From: Tepidibacter mesophilus
Lineage (GTDB): Bacteria > Bacillota > Clostridia > Peptostreptococcales > Peptostreptococcaceae
NCBI RefSeq assembly: GCF_002724055.1
Contig: NZ_BDQY01000004.1
Location: 62,001-126,000, forward strand
DNA length: 64,000 bases
Reading direction: 5' to 3'
The notes under the pieces are model-generated. The model saw nothing but the letters and a program-made list of their open reading frames with translations. It had not been told where the DNA came from and did no database searches. This document shows, in pieces, positions 1-8,410 of the stretch (its first letter is position 1; each line of letters opens with the position of its first letter). The translations under genes were made by a program, and so were the position numbers.

Positions 1-742
1 CATTCAACGACTCAGCCTTACCGTATATAGGTATCTTAACCAATATATCAGACTTGTCTATTATTTCATCCTTTATACCATTACCTTCATTACCTATTAC
101 CAAGGCTACCTTATTTCCATAATTAACATTATTATAGTAATTGTCAGTATTTAAATAACTAGAAACTATGTTAAATCCTTTATTCTTTATAATGTTCAAA
201 TCTTCATCAATACAATTTATAATATTCATATCAAATATTGAACCCATAGTAGATCTTATAACCTTTGGATTATATACATCTACACAGCCTTTTAATAAAA
301 TTATAGACTCAGCTCCAGCTGCATCTGCTGTTCTTATTATAGTTCCCATGTTGCCAGGATCTTGTATTCTATCAAGTACAACTATAAAATCAGTTTCTTT
401 TTTTAATGATTCATTTAAAGAATGCTCTTTATATTCAACCACTGCAATTATACCTTGTGGTTTTTCCGTATCAGATACTTCTTTAAATAGCTTATTAGTT
501 GTTTTATAGAGTTTATAATTATCAAACTCTAATTCTTCTATAAATTTTTTATGCTCCTCTTTATTTAAAAACTCATCATTATATACAATATAATCAATAA
601 CAGCGCTACACTCTACAGCCTGTTTTACTATCCTATATCCTTCTATTATAAATTTTTTTTCTTGACTTCTCTTTTTTGATTTAAGCAAAGATTTTGTATA
701 TTTTATTCTTTCATTATCTTTACTAGTTATTTGTGCAACCAT
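1..742 (-). CDS. TrmH/SpoU-family RNA 2'-O-methyltransferase (C-terminus cut by window edge)
   Basis: The minus-strand frame opens with ATG at 740-742 behind an AGAGGA ribosome site and stays open to base 1, so the C-terminus lies outside the window. About 247 codons are visible. After an N-terminal substrate-binding region rich in Lys/Arg come SPOUT motif 1 (DPGNMGTIIRTADA) and motif 2 (VIGNEGNGI); motif 3 is beyond the edge. Such enzymes transfer a methyl group from S-adenosylmethionine to a ribose 2'-OH of rRNA or tRNA. The exact target cannot be told here. It starts 2 bases after the ktrA stop, so it is probably cotranscribed with the potassium genes. Confidence 0.85.
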   Translation of the reverse strand, partial: MVAQITSKDNERIKYTKSLLKSKKRSQEKKFIIEGYRIVKQAVECSAVIDYIVYNDEFLNKEEHKKFIEELEFDNYKLYKTTNKLFKEVSDTEKPQGIIAVVEYKEHSLNESLKKETDFIVVLDRIQDPGNMGTIIRTADAAGAESIILLKGCVDVYNPKVIRSTMGSIFDMNIINCIDEDLNIIKNKGFNIVSSYLNTDNYYNNVNYGNKVALVIGNEGNGIKDEIIDKSDILVKIPIYGKAESLN

Positions 743-744
743 TA

Positions 745-1398
745 TTATCTGTCCTCTTTACTTATTTTGTTTATTTTAGTATTCTCACCTATAACTACTA
801 GTATATCCCCCTGTTGCAATTTAGCATCAGGAGCTGGAGATATATCTATATCTTTATTATGCTTTACAGCCATAACATTTATCCCATATTTAGCTCTCAA
901 ATCTAACTCCATAAGACTTTTGCCTATCCAATCACTAGGAGTTACTACCTCAACTATAGAATAGTTAGGGTCAAGTTCTATATGATCTAAAACATTCTCA
1001 GATACTAAATTATGAGCTACTCTTACTCCCATATCTCTCTCAGGAAACACTACTCTATCTGCTCCTATTTTATAAAGTACTTTTGCTTGAAGTTCATTTT
1101 GAGCCTTACAAAGTACATATTTAACGCCTAATTCTTTAGCTATTAATGTAGCCATTGTAGATGCTTGAACATCCGAACCTATACTTATAACTGCAATATC
1201 AAAATTTCTAATACCCAAAGATCTCATAGTATTCTCATCAATAGCATCTGCCTGAACTGAATGAGTTACCTTATCAGCTATATCTTGTACAATATCATAG
1301 TTTTTATCTACAGCCATAACCTCGTGTCCTAAAAGATACAATGTCGTAGCTACAGAACTACCAAATCTTCCACATCCTATTACTACATACTGCTTCAT
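745..1398 (-). CDS. ktrA: TrkA/KtrA-family potassium channel regulatory subunit (RCK)
   Basis: The 217-residue protein begins with a Rossmann fold: GCGRFG at residues 8-13 and an acidic Asp at about 31 that usually contacts the nucleotide ribose. A TrkA-C (RCK-C) domain follows from about residue 135. Such proteins form a cytosolic ring that gates TrkH/KtrB in response to ATP/ADP or NAD(H). ATG at 1396-1398 is preferred over the upstream TTG at 1404, because AGAGGAG lies 8 bases before the ATG. The gene follows the channel gene by 15 bases, supporting one operon and one transport complex. Whether it is strictly KtrA or TrkA cannot be decided; the single RCK unit favours KtrA. Confidence 0.9.
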   Translation of the reverse strand: MKQYVVIGCGRFGSSVATTLYLLGHEVMAVDKNYDIVQDIADKVTHSVQADAIDENTMRSLGIRNFDIAVISIGSDVQASTMATLIAKELGVKYVLCKAQNELQAKVLYKIGADRVVFPERDMGVRVAHNLVSENVLDHIELDPNYSIVEVVTPSDWIGKSLMELDLRAKYGINVMAVKHNKDIDISPAPDAKLQQGDILVVIGENTKINKISKEDR

Positions 1399-1413
1399 AA
1401 TCAAAACTCCTCT

Positions 1414-2763
1414 CTATCCCACAATTACTTTTTCTTCTGGATATCTTATAACATTTTTTTTCTTTCTATTTGAAATAGCAAACAATATAGTTAAAGCTCC
1501 TACTCTTCCTGCAAACATAGTCAGAGCTATTAATATTTTACCCATAGTAGTTAAATTCGGACTACCAAAAATACTAAGTCCTACAGTTCCATAAGCAGAT
1601 ACAGCTTCAAATAATATATGAATAAATTTAAAATTTGTATCAGTCAAACTTAAAGTCATGGTTACAAATATAACAACACTAAACCCTATAGCAACAACTC
1701 CCAAAGCCTTATTTACAGTAATATAAGATATTCTTCTTCCAAATGCTTCAACATCTTCTTTTCCTTTTACAAAAGTTATTACAGCAAGAAACAATACTCC
1801 TATAGTAGTAGTTTTTATACCTCCAGCAGTCGATCCCGGAGATCCTCCAATAAACATAAGTATAATAGTTAAAAATTTAGAACTATCTTTCATGGCTCCA
1901 AGGTCTATAGTATTAAATCCAGCAGTTCTTGTTGTTACAGATTGAAAAAGAGCCCCTAGAACCTTACCTTTAAAAGAAAGACCTCCTAAAGTATCAGGGT
2001 TACTATACTCAATTACAAAAAATAATATAAACCCAATCAATATTAAGAAAGAACTTATATATATAACTATTTTAGAATGAAGATTAATTTTTGAAAATTT
2101 TCGCTTCTTCATAACATCAAATATAACAGGAAAGCCTAATCCACCTAGTATTATAAGTATCATTATTACTATATTAATAGTAATATTATCTACATATGAT
2201 GTAAGAGATGAAAAATTCCCCATCAAATCGAACCCAGCATTACAAAAAGCTGATATCGCATGAAAAATTCCATAACCTATCCCTTTTGCAAACCCCATCT
2301 GAGGAACGAATACACTAGATAGTATAATAGCACCTATACCCTCTATTATAAAAGTTCCTATTAATATATGTCTTGTAAGTCTTACAAGACCAGATAAATC
2401 ATATTGATTCAATGCTTCTTGTATCAAAAGTCTTTGATGAAGATATATTTTTTTTCTAACTAGTATAGCAAATAAGGTAGCCATACTCATAAATCCAAGT
2501 CCTCCAACCTGTATTAAAGTTATAATAACTACTTTTCCAAATAAAGTCCAATAGGTTCCCGTATCTACAACAACAAGGCCAGTAACACAAACAGCTGACG
2601 TTGAAGTAAATAAAGCATTTACAAATCCTATTTGCTCACCACTATTGGTTGCCATAGGAGTGTTTAAAAGTACAGCTCCTATTAATATTATCATTGCAAA
2701 TCCTATAACCATTATTTGAGCAGGAGATAGTCTATTCTTCTTTCGAATATATTTACCTAACAT
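1414..2763 (-). CDS. ktrB: TrkH/KtrB-family potassium uptake channel
   Basis: This 449-residue membrane protein has the four pore repeats of the superfamily of K+ transporters. The filter segments can be read in order: SAVCVTGLVV, SAFCNAGFDL, TTRTAGFNTI and SAYGTVGLSI, each with its central glycine. Length and layout match KtrB (about 450 residues) rather than the longer proteobacterial TrkH. It imports K+ with Na+ or H+ dependence and works with the RCK subunit encoded next. The start is ATG behind GAGGTG. A plausible sigma-A promoter lies about 65-90 bases upstream. Confidence 0.93.
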   Translation of the reverse strand: MLGKYIRKKNRLSPAQIMVIGFAMIILIGAVLLNTPMATNSGEQIGFVNALFTSTSAVCVTGLVVVDTGTYWTLFGKVVIITLIQVGGLGFMSMATLFAILVRKKIYLHQRLLIQEALNQYDLSGLVRLTRHILIGTFIIEGIGAIILSSVFVPQMGFAKGIGYGIFHAISAFCNAGFDLMGNFSSLTSYVDNITINIVIMILIILGGLGFPVIFDVMKKRKFSKINLHSKIVIYISSFLILIGFILFFVIEYSNPDTLGGLSFKGKVLGALFQSVTTRTAGFNTIDLGAMKDSSKFLTIILMFIGGSPGSTAGGIKTTTIGVLFLAVITFVKGKEDVEAFGRRISYITVNKALGVVAIGFSVVIFVTMTLSLTDTNFKFIHILFEAVSAYGTVGLSIFGSPNLTTMGKILIALTMFAGRVGALTILFAISNRKKKNVIRYPEEKVIVG

Positions 2764-2827
2764 TTTTTCACCTCTTTTATGTAATAAGAATATACTGTAA
2801 TAATTTCATATTAATACAACAATGTAA

Positions 2828-2855
2828 ATTATATACTATTCAATTCAATATTCAA
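2828..2855 (-). promoter_or_regulatory. Predicted sigma-A promoter of the potassium operon
   Basis: On the minus strand TTGAAT (2850-2855) is separated by 16 bases from TATAAT (2828-2833), upstream of the channel gene. The -10 is perfect; the -35 and spacing are acceptable. No riboswitch is evident in the short leader. Confidence 0.5.
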
Positions 2856-3031
2856 TCTTATTTTTAATACATAACAATAAACTATACCTCATTTATATTA
2901 TGATTTATAGATTTTTAATTAATATATATATCGTGATATCCAGCCTTTTTCATATAATAACTACTATTTTATTATATTAAGTAACTATTTTCAATCAATA
3001 TAATTGATTTTTATAATACTTTGTTAAAGGA

Positions 3032-3913
3032 GTGATTAATCTGACTTATGAAAATTACTATATTCACGTAAAAAAAGTATTGATATTTATATTAATATTA
3101 AATTTAATTGTTGCTTTTTCAAAAATATTTTATGGATGTTATACTAACGTATCAAGTATGATTGCAGATGGTATTCATTCTTTAGGAGACAGTTCATCTA
3201 ATATAGTAGGAATATTTGCTATATATATTTCTTCTAAACCACCTGATGATACACACCCTTATGGCCATGAAAAATTTGAAACATTAGGATCTATTTTTAT
3301 ATCTTTATTATTATTTTCAATGTCTCTTAAAATAATCACAAGTTCATATAATAAATTATTGAATCCCATTCTACCTAATATTAATATATATAATTTTATA
3401 ATAATGATACTAACATTAATAATTAACTTATGGATTTCAAATTATGAGTTTAAAAAAGGAAAAGAACTTCAAAGTGAAATACTAATATCCGACTCTATTC
3501 ACACCAAAAGTGATATATATGTGTCTATATCGGTTTTAATAAGCTTATTTACTATAAAAATAGGATTTATAGTACTAGATATAGTAATATCCTTTATAAT
3601 ATCTATACTAATTATAAAAGCATCATTGGAGATATTAATTCCTGCAATGAAAGTATTATGTGATGGTGCTATGATTGATCCTATACAGATACATGATTTT
3701 GTAACAGAAATTGATGAAGTCTTACATTGTAGTAATATACGCACACACGGGAAAGAAAATCGCATAAGAGTAGATCTTACTATCCTAGTGGATAAGCATC
3801 TTACCCTTGAAAAAACCCATATTTTATCTCATTATATAGAAGATAAAGTTATATCTGAATTTAACGGGGTAAAAGAAGTTATAATACACGTTGAACCTTG
3901 TAATAATGATTAA
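3032..3913 (+). CDS. Cation diffusion facilitator (CDF) metal exporter
   Basis: The protein of about 290 residues has six predicted membrane segments and a C-terminal cytosolic metal-sensing domain. Two HxxxD-type metal sites are visible: ADGIHSLGD in TM2 and SDSIHTKSD in TM5, the family's hallmark tetrahedral site. It likely exports Zn2+, Fe2+, Mn2+ or similar ions in exchange for protons; the substrate cannot be told. The start is uncertain: the open frame begins with GTG at 3032, but this GTG overlaps the ribosome site AAAGGAG (3026-3032). The in-frame CTG at 3041 sits at ideal spacing and may be the real start. Confidence 0.9.
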   Translation: MINLTYENYYIHVKKVLIFILILNLIVAFSKIFYGCYTNVSSMIADGIHSLGDSSSNIVGIFAIYISSKPPDDTHPYGHEKFETLGSIFISLLLFSMSLKIITSSYNKLLNPILPNINIYNFIIMILTLIINLWISNYEFKKGKELQSEILISDSIHTKSDIYVSISVLISLFTIKIGFIVLDIVISFIISILIIKASLEILIPAMKVLCDGAMIDPIQIHDFVTEIDEVLHCSNIRTHGKENRIRVDLTILVDKHLTLEKTHILSHYIEDKVISEFNGVKEVIIHVEPCNND

Positions 3914-4009
3914 CATACTATGTAATATACATTTTAAAATATTTAAACCAATGCTATAATATTACACATACAAAATAATAATTTCAATCGAATGAAAAGA
4001 GGTAAACTT

Positions 4010-4585
4010 ATGAATAAAGATATAGGAAAAAAAATAAAAACATTAAGACAAAGTAAGTCTATGACTTTAAAAATTTTGAGCGAAAAATCTGGATTATCTA
4101 TAGGTTTCTTGTCTCAACTCGAAAGAGGATTAACAAGTGTTGCTATAGATTGCCTAAATAATATTGCTTCTGTTTTAGATGTAGATTTAACTTATTTTTT
4201 TGCAAGACAAAAAAATAATGATTCTTTAATTATGAAAAGTTACGAACAAGAAGTATCTCAGATAGTTAATTCCAAGGTCGTTTATTACCATCTATCTCAA
4301 AACTTAGAAGATAAAGTTATGCTGCCAAAATTAGTGACCGTTCTTCCATATGAAGGCAATGAAGAAATAGTAACGGAATACTCGCATGAAGGAGAAGAAT
4401 TTATATATGTATTAGAGGGTATATTGACTCTTTATGTTAACAATAGAGAGTATATACTTTATCCGGAAGATTGCGTTCATTTTAATTCTTCTTTAAATCA
4501 CAATTGGATAAACAACTCAAATAAAAACGTAAAAATGCTTGTTGTGAATACACCTAATTTTTTAAAAAAAGATAACTTAAATTAA
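4010..4585 (+). CDS. XRE-family transcriptional regulator with C-terminal cupin domain
   Basis: The 191-residue protein has an N-terminal helix-turn-helix (about residues 8-60, GLSIGFLSQLERG in the recognition region) and a C-terminal cupin barrel (about 110-180, with HEGEEFIYVLEG and HFNSSLNHNW contributing typical metal-ligand positions). This architecture is found in regulators of amino-acid, polyamine and proline metabolism, where the cupin senses a small ligand. ATG at 4010 is preferred to the upstream ATG at 3992, because AGAGG lies correctly spaced before 4010. It faces the LOR/SDH-type gene convergently across a shared terminator. Confidence 0.9.
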   Translation: MNKDIGKKIKTLRQSKSMTLKILSEKSGLSIGFLSQLERGLTSVAIDCLNNIASVLDVDLTYFFARQKNNDSLIMKSYEQEVSQIVNSKVVYYHLSQNLEDKVMLPKLVTVLPYEGNEEIVTEYSHEGEEFIYVLEGILTLYVNNREYILYPEDCVHFNSSLNHNWINNSNKNVKMLVVNTPNFLKKDNLN

Positions 4586-4606
4586 AATTTAAGTTATCTT
4601 TTTTGT
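4567..4606. terminator. Bidirectional intrinsic terminator between convergent genes
   Basis: A perfect 12-bp stem pairs 4571-4582 with 4587-4598 and is flanked by an A-run on the left and a T-run on the right, so it can end transcripts from both sides. It overlaps the stop codon of the XRE-cupin gene. Confidence 0.85.
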
Positions 4607-4614
4607 TTTATTTA

Positions 4615-5709
4615 TTATTTAGTTAAGTTGTTTTTCAAATTAACTAAGAAATCTTGGACATTAGTAACTATAGTACTAACTTCTAGAGTCCCTCTGTCTC
4701 TTAACTTGTTAACTGCAAATTCTGAAACATCAACACTGTATATATATACTGGTCTTACTTCACCATTTACAACTGTATAAGACGGAGTCATATTTCCTGT
4801 TGCTATTGAGTGAAGTTGAGTTGCAAGACATATAACAGTTGTAGCTTTTCTAGTATGTTTTCTCATCTCATTTTGAGCTTCATACACGTCACTTATAACT
4901 ATAGGAAGAGGTCCATCATCTCTTATAGATCCTCCAAGTACTATAGGTACATTGTTTTTAACACAAGCATATATAAGTCCATTATCTATATTTTCTTCTT
5001 CTATAAGCTTTTCTATGGATCCTGCTCTTCTAGCTTTATTTAATAAATCTAAGTGGTTGTAATGTCCATCCTTCATAGATTTTTGAGTATATATATCTTG
5101 ACCTAGAGCAGTTCCTATTGTAGCTGCCTCTAAATCATGCGTAGCTACTGCATTTCCACCTAAGAATGCATGAGCATATCCATTTTCTATTAAAGCTTGC
5201 ATAGCCTCTCTTGAATCTTTATCAAATACAGCCGCTGGCCCTAATACCCAAACTATGTATCCATTTTCTTTTTCATATCTTAGAGCTTCATATAAATCAT
5301 CATAATCCTTAGAGTATGCAGTTTCTCTAGATCTTCCAGCTCTAAATGCGAAAGTCTCTTCTTCTTCGTCTTCTTCTTCAGACTTAAAACCTTCAGTGTA
5401 TACATAAATTCCTTCGCTAGCATCTTCAGTTCTTCCAACTATAACCTTATCTCCAGCATGTAAGTTTCTAAACTCTTTTACTGCAACATCATTATCTTCA
5501 GTTACAGTCATTACACAGTCCATTCTGCTTTCTTTGGCTAAAACCCATTTTCCATCCACTTTTAAGTATTCAGGATATATTGTAGTTCCATGATAATTAT
5601 CAGGAGCAACACCATCTTTAACAACTTCTACAGTTGTAACATTTGGTGAACTCTTTAAAAATTCTTGTTCAAAATTAGGTTGTCTGTATTTCGGTAATTT
5701 AAAACTCAT
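4615..5709 (-). CDS. LOR/SDH (TIGR00300-like) protein, candidate NAD-dependent ornithine cyclodeaminase
   Basis: The 364-residue protein matches my memory of the TIGR00300/LOR-SDH family along its C-terminal two thirds: GPAAVFD, GGNAVATHDLEAATIGTALG, KNNVPIVLGGSIRDDGPLP, LATQLHSIATGNMTPS and NKLRDRGTLEVSTIVTNV. Archaeal members and the C-terminal part of cyanobacterial ArgZ/AgrE have been described as ornithine cyclodeaminases that make proline. In a Stickland organism this would feed proline metabolism. An acidic linker lies near residues 110-120. The start is ATG behind GGAGGT. Function is inferred from family membership; the name lysine-oxoglutarate reductase/saccharopine dehydrogenase domain is historical. 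Confidence 0.75.
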   Translation of the reverse strand: MSFKLPKYRQPNFEQEFLKSSPNVTTVEVVKDGVAPDNYHGTTIYPEYLKVDGKWVLAKESRMDCVMTVTEDNDVAVKEFRNLHAGDKVIVGRTEDASEGIYVYTEGFKSEEEDEEEETFAFRAGRSRETAYSKDYDDLYEALRYEKENGYIVWVLGPAAVFDKDSREAMQALIENGYAHAFLGGNAVATHDLEAATIGTALGQDIYTQKSMKDGHYNHLDLLNKARRAGSIEKLIEEENIDNGLIYACVKNNVPIVLGGSIRDDGPLPIVISDVYEAQNEMRKHTRKATTVICLATQLHSIATGNMTPSYTVVNGEVRPVYIYSVDVSEFAVNKLRDRGTLEVSTIVTNVQDFLVNLKNNLTK

Positions 5710-5928
5710 TTATAATACCTCCGTAAGATTGTTTTATTTTGTATTCTATTAAATTTTAATCGTCTAGTTTTATAAAATTTTAACACTCTTACATATTATA
5801 TCAAATAATTGCATATAAATACACCCAACGACGTTTATTGGGAATTTTTTCATTTTTTTTTATATTCTGATTTTATTTGTTTTTTCAATTTACACAATCT
5901 CATTTCGCCACTAAATATCAATCGAAAT

Positions 5929-6978
5929 CTAAAGAACAGATAAAGAATGTAGAACTTTTCTAGATATTAAATAACCCATTATAGTTCCTATAACCAGAAA
6001 ACTGTCCGTTATAATTTTACAACTTTGACCATCAAACGTAGAACTAGCTATTACTCCAGCAAAAAGTCCTAAACATATACTAAATCCCCATTTGAATACA
6101 GGTTCTAAAGAAGAAAACATAATTAAATTCCCACTGTTTTCAAGCTTATTCTTTTTATAAAAGTATACAGCTAAATTGTAAAACAACACTATAAGAATTA
6201 ATAATATTATTATTTTAGAAAAATAATTTTGATATTCAGGAACATAATAATTATCCAAAGAATTGCTTACAGAATCCAAAACTCTATAATATGGGTTATT
6301 TATAGAATACGGATTAAACTCTATTAACATAAATCGAATAGGATAATCATAATATGAGTTTATATGAGCTCTTAGAATTTGTGACATCATACGCCAAAAT
6401 CCCGTTGGAAGATATATAACAATACTTCCAACTATACTAGCTGCAATATTTTGACCCATAAGAGTTTGAGCAAACAATATCATAGTGAATATGCTTATAT
6501 AGGTCAATATATTTATAAGTGCCCACTGAAATATTATGTAACCTGAAGCATCTGTAGATATACCCTTATATTTAGTATAAAAAATTATGCTTATCAATAT
6601 AGCATTTATAAAAAAAGCAATAAAAATACTAAAACTTCCAACAAACCATTTAGTTTTTATTATATCCTTTCTTTTAAATGGCATAGACGCTATAAAAGAA
6701 TAAGTTTCACTCTGCCTCTCACTTTTAAATAAAATAGTCGATAAAATTATCACCAAAAATACCATCACAATTGAACATACATCATTTCCTAAAAATGCTA
6801 CATTGAACAAATACTCCTTCGAATCGCCTATCATATACCTAAACCTTTTTAATCTACCTTCATAATCTATCAAGTACATAGTCTTACATATAAATATAGA
6901 AAATAACATAATCAAAGTAATCCATTTAGAACTTTTGACTTCCTTGTACAATAAAGCTTTGTTAAACACACTTTTCAT
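5929..6978 (-). CDS. ABC-2-type transporter permease
   Basis: This 349-residue hydrophobic protein has about six to eight predicted membrane segments. It begins with a short cytosolic helix (MKSVFNKALLYKEVKSSKW) typical of ABC-2 permeases that partner YtrA-type operons. It overlaps the ATPase gene by 17 bases, implying translational coupling. Substrate is unknown; related Gram-positive operons act in antimicrobial-peptide or cell-envelope-stress responses. No strong terminator follows the stop codon. Confidence 0.85.
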   Translation of the reverse strand: MKSVFNKALLYKEVKSSKWITLIMLFSIFICKTMYLIDYEGRLKRFRYMIGDSKEYLFNVAFLGNDVCSIVMVFLVIILSTILFKSERQSETYSFIASMPFKRKDIIKTKWFVGSFSIFIAFFINAILISIIFYTKYKGISTDASGYIIFQWALINILTYISIFTMILFAQTLMGQNIAASIVGSIVIYLPTGFWRMMSQILRAHINSYYDYPIRFMLIEFNPYSINNPYYRVLDSVSNSLDNYYVPEYQNYFSKIIILLILIVLFYNLAVYFYKKNKLENSGNLIMFSSLEPVFKWGFSICLGLFAGVIASSTFDGQSCKIITDSFLVIGTIMGYLISRKVLHSLSVL

Positions 6979-7855
6979 TTTCTAATTCCTCCCCCACAGA
7001 GTATATAAATACATCCTCTAAACTCAAATCTATTTCCTCTATAAATTTAGCTCCTTTATCTTTAAGTCTTAGTTGTAATTCTTTTGAATAGTCTTTTACT
7101 ATTATGTAAGTTATTCTACCTATAGATTCCACACATAATACTTCATCCCATTCTTTAATTTCATCTTGAGCTTTTTCTTCAAATAATACTTGTATCTTTT
7201 TTATACTATTTTTCATATCTTCAATAGAATTTACATACTTTATTTCACCGTTATTTATTATGGCTATGCTATCACATATTCTCTCTATTTCACCTAGATG
7301 ATGAGAAGATATAAATATAGTAGTATCATTATCAGCAACCTCATCTATTAATATTTTTACAAACTTCTTTTTAACTATAGCATCAAGTCCAGAAGTTGGT
7401 TCATCTAATATTAAAACATCTGCATTAATGCTAAGATTTAACATAAGCGATAGCTGCATCTTCATACCTTTAGACAAATCTTTAATTTTCTTTTCTTTAG
7501 ATATTTTAAATATTTCATTTAGTTTTTCGAATTTTTCAATCGAAAATTTATCATAAGATTTCTTATAAAATTCAATCATTTCTTTTATCTTAAAATAAGT
7601 AAAATAATTATTTTGATCTGCTACATATCCTATTCTTTGCTTTATTTTATTATTTTCAAAAACCTCTTCATCATCTATTTTTATACTTCCATCATCTACT
7701 TTGTAAATCCCTGTTAAACACTTAATCAACGTAGTTTTTCCAGCTCCATTTTCACCTATAATTCCGAATATACTACCTTTTTTAATATTCAAATCAATAT
7801 CTTTTAACACTGTTTTATTCCCTATTTTTTTGCTTACATTTTGAATATCTATCAT
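6962..7855 (-). CDS. ABC transporter ATP-binding protein
   Basis: The 297-residue nucleotide-binding protein carries Walker A GENGAGKTT (about residues 35-43), the signature LSKGMKMQLSL, Walker B VLILDEPTSGLD and a switch histidine in SSHH. The C-terminal 80 residues form the regulatory extension common in exporters of the CcmA/YtrB class. It would energise the permease encoded immediately downstream. It lies 4 bases after the GntR regulator gene on the same strand, so the three genes form one operon. Confidence 0.95.
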   Translation of the reverse strand: MIDIQNVSKKIGNKTVLKDIDLNIKKGSIFGIIGENGAGKTTLIKCLTGIYKVDDGSIKIDDEEVFENNKIKQRIGYVADQNNYFTYFKIKEMIEFYKKSYDKFSIEKFEKLNEIFKISKEKKIKDLSKGMKMQLSLMLNLSINADVLILDEPTSGLDAIVKKKFVKILIDEVADNDTTIFISSHHLGEIERICDSIAIINNGEIKYVNSIEDMKNSIKKIQVLFEEKAQDEIKEWDEVLCVESIGRITYIIVKDYSKELQLRLKDKGAKFIEEIDLSLEDVFIYSVGEELENEKCV

Positions 7856-7859
7856 GTTT

Positions 7860-8240
7860 TCACCCCTTGTCTATTTCTAAGTAAACTTCTTTTATAATTT
7901 CTATAAATTCAGATTTATCTATTCCCATATGATGCATATCTATTATGATATTTTTGATTTGTCCTTTAATTTGCTTAACCTTTCGATAGTCAACATCTTG
8001 TGTATAATCATCTGCAATATAAGTCCCTTTTCCCTTTATACTAACTATAAGTCCCTGACTTTCAAGTTCCTTATATGCTCGAGATACTGTATTAGGATTA
8101 GCCGTAATTATTGATGCTAGTTCTCTTACAGACGGAATCTTATCATTCGGTCTTAATATTTTTTTCATTATATTTTCTTTCATTCCATCAATTATTTGCT
8201 CATATATAGGCTTACTACTCCTACTGTCTATACTAATCAA
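7860..8240 (-). CDS. GntR-family (YtrA subfamily) transcriptional repressor
   Basis: The 126-residue protein consists of a winged helix (VRELASIITANPNTVSRAYKELESQGLI, given as segments around residues 40-65) followed by a short two-helix tail. This is the YtrA layout, whose members repress their own ABC-transporter operon. The start codon is TTG at 8240 behind AGGTGAT. A 25-bp palindrome lies in the 5' leader just past the predicted transcription start, consistent with autorepression. The inducing signal is unknown. Confidence 0.92.
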   Translation of the reverse strand: MISIDSRSSKPIYEQIIDGMKENIMKKILRPNDKIPSVRELASIITANPNTVSRAYKELESQGLIVSIKGKGTYIADDYTQDVDYRKVKQIKGQIKNIIIDMHHMGIDKSEFIEIIKEVYLEIDKG

Positions 8241-8271
8241 TTTATCACCTACCTTCTTTAAGCAACTTCTT

Positions 8272-8296
8272 AGTGTATTAATTCAATTAATACACT
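8272..8296. promoter_or_regulatory. Predicted GntR/YtrA operator palindrome
   Basis: Two perfect 12-base arms (AGTGTATTAATT and its complement) flank a single central base. The site lies about 6 bases past the expected transcription start of the gntR-ABC operon, the usual place for a repressor roadblock. Assignment to the adjacent YtrA-type protein is inference from position and symmetry. Confidence 0.75.
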
Positions 8297-8308
8297 TGGT
8301 ACACATGT

Positions 8309-8338
8309 ATAGTAACATATCTATCCAGTATATGTAAA
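8309..8338 (-). promoter_or_regulatory. Predicted sigma-A promoter of the gntR-ABC operon
   Basis: TTTACA (8333-8338) and TACTAT (8309-8314) are spaced by 18 bases on the minus strand, directly upstream of the operator palindrome. Confidence 0.65.
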
Positions 8339-8367
8339 TATTTTTTTGTAATATTATTACTTTTTAT

Positions 8368-8406
8368 ATAAAAAATAAAAATAGCGCACAATTTAATTGC
8401 GCACTA
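8368..8406 (-). terminator. Intrinsic terminator of the uppS-like gene
   Basis: Reading the minus strand, an 11-bp stem with G-U wobbles (8382-8392 with 8396-8406) follows the stop codon within a few bases. It is succeeded by a T-rich stretch. Confidence 0.75.
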
Positions 8407-8410
8407 TTTA

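Noticed and set aside
8270-8300. Transcription terminator at the GntR leader palindrome
   Set aside because: It lacks a GC core and T-run and lies just after a promoter, so an operator fits better.
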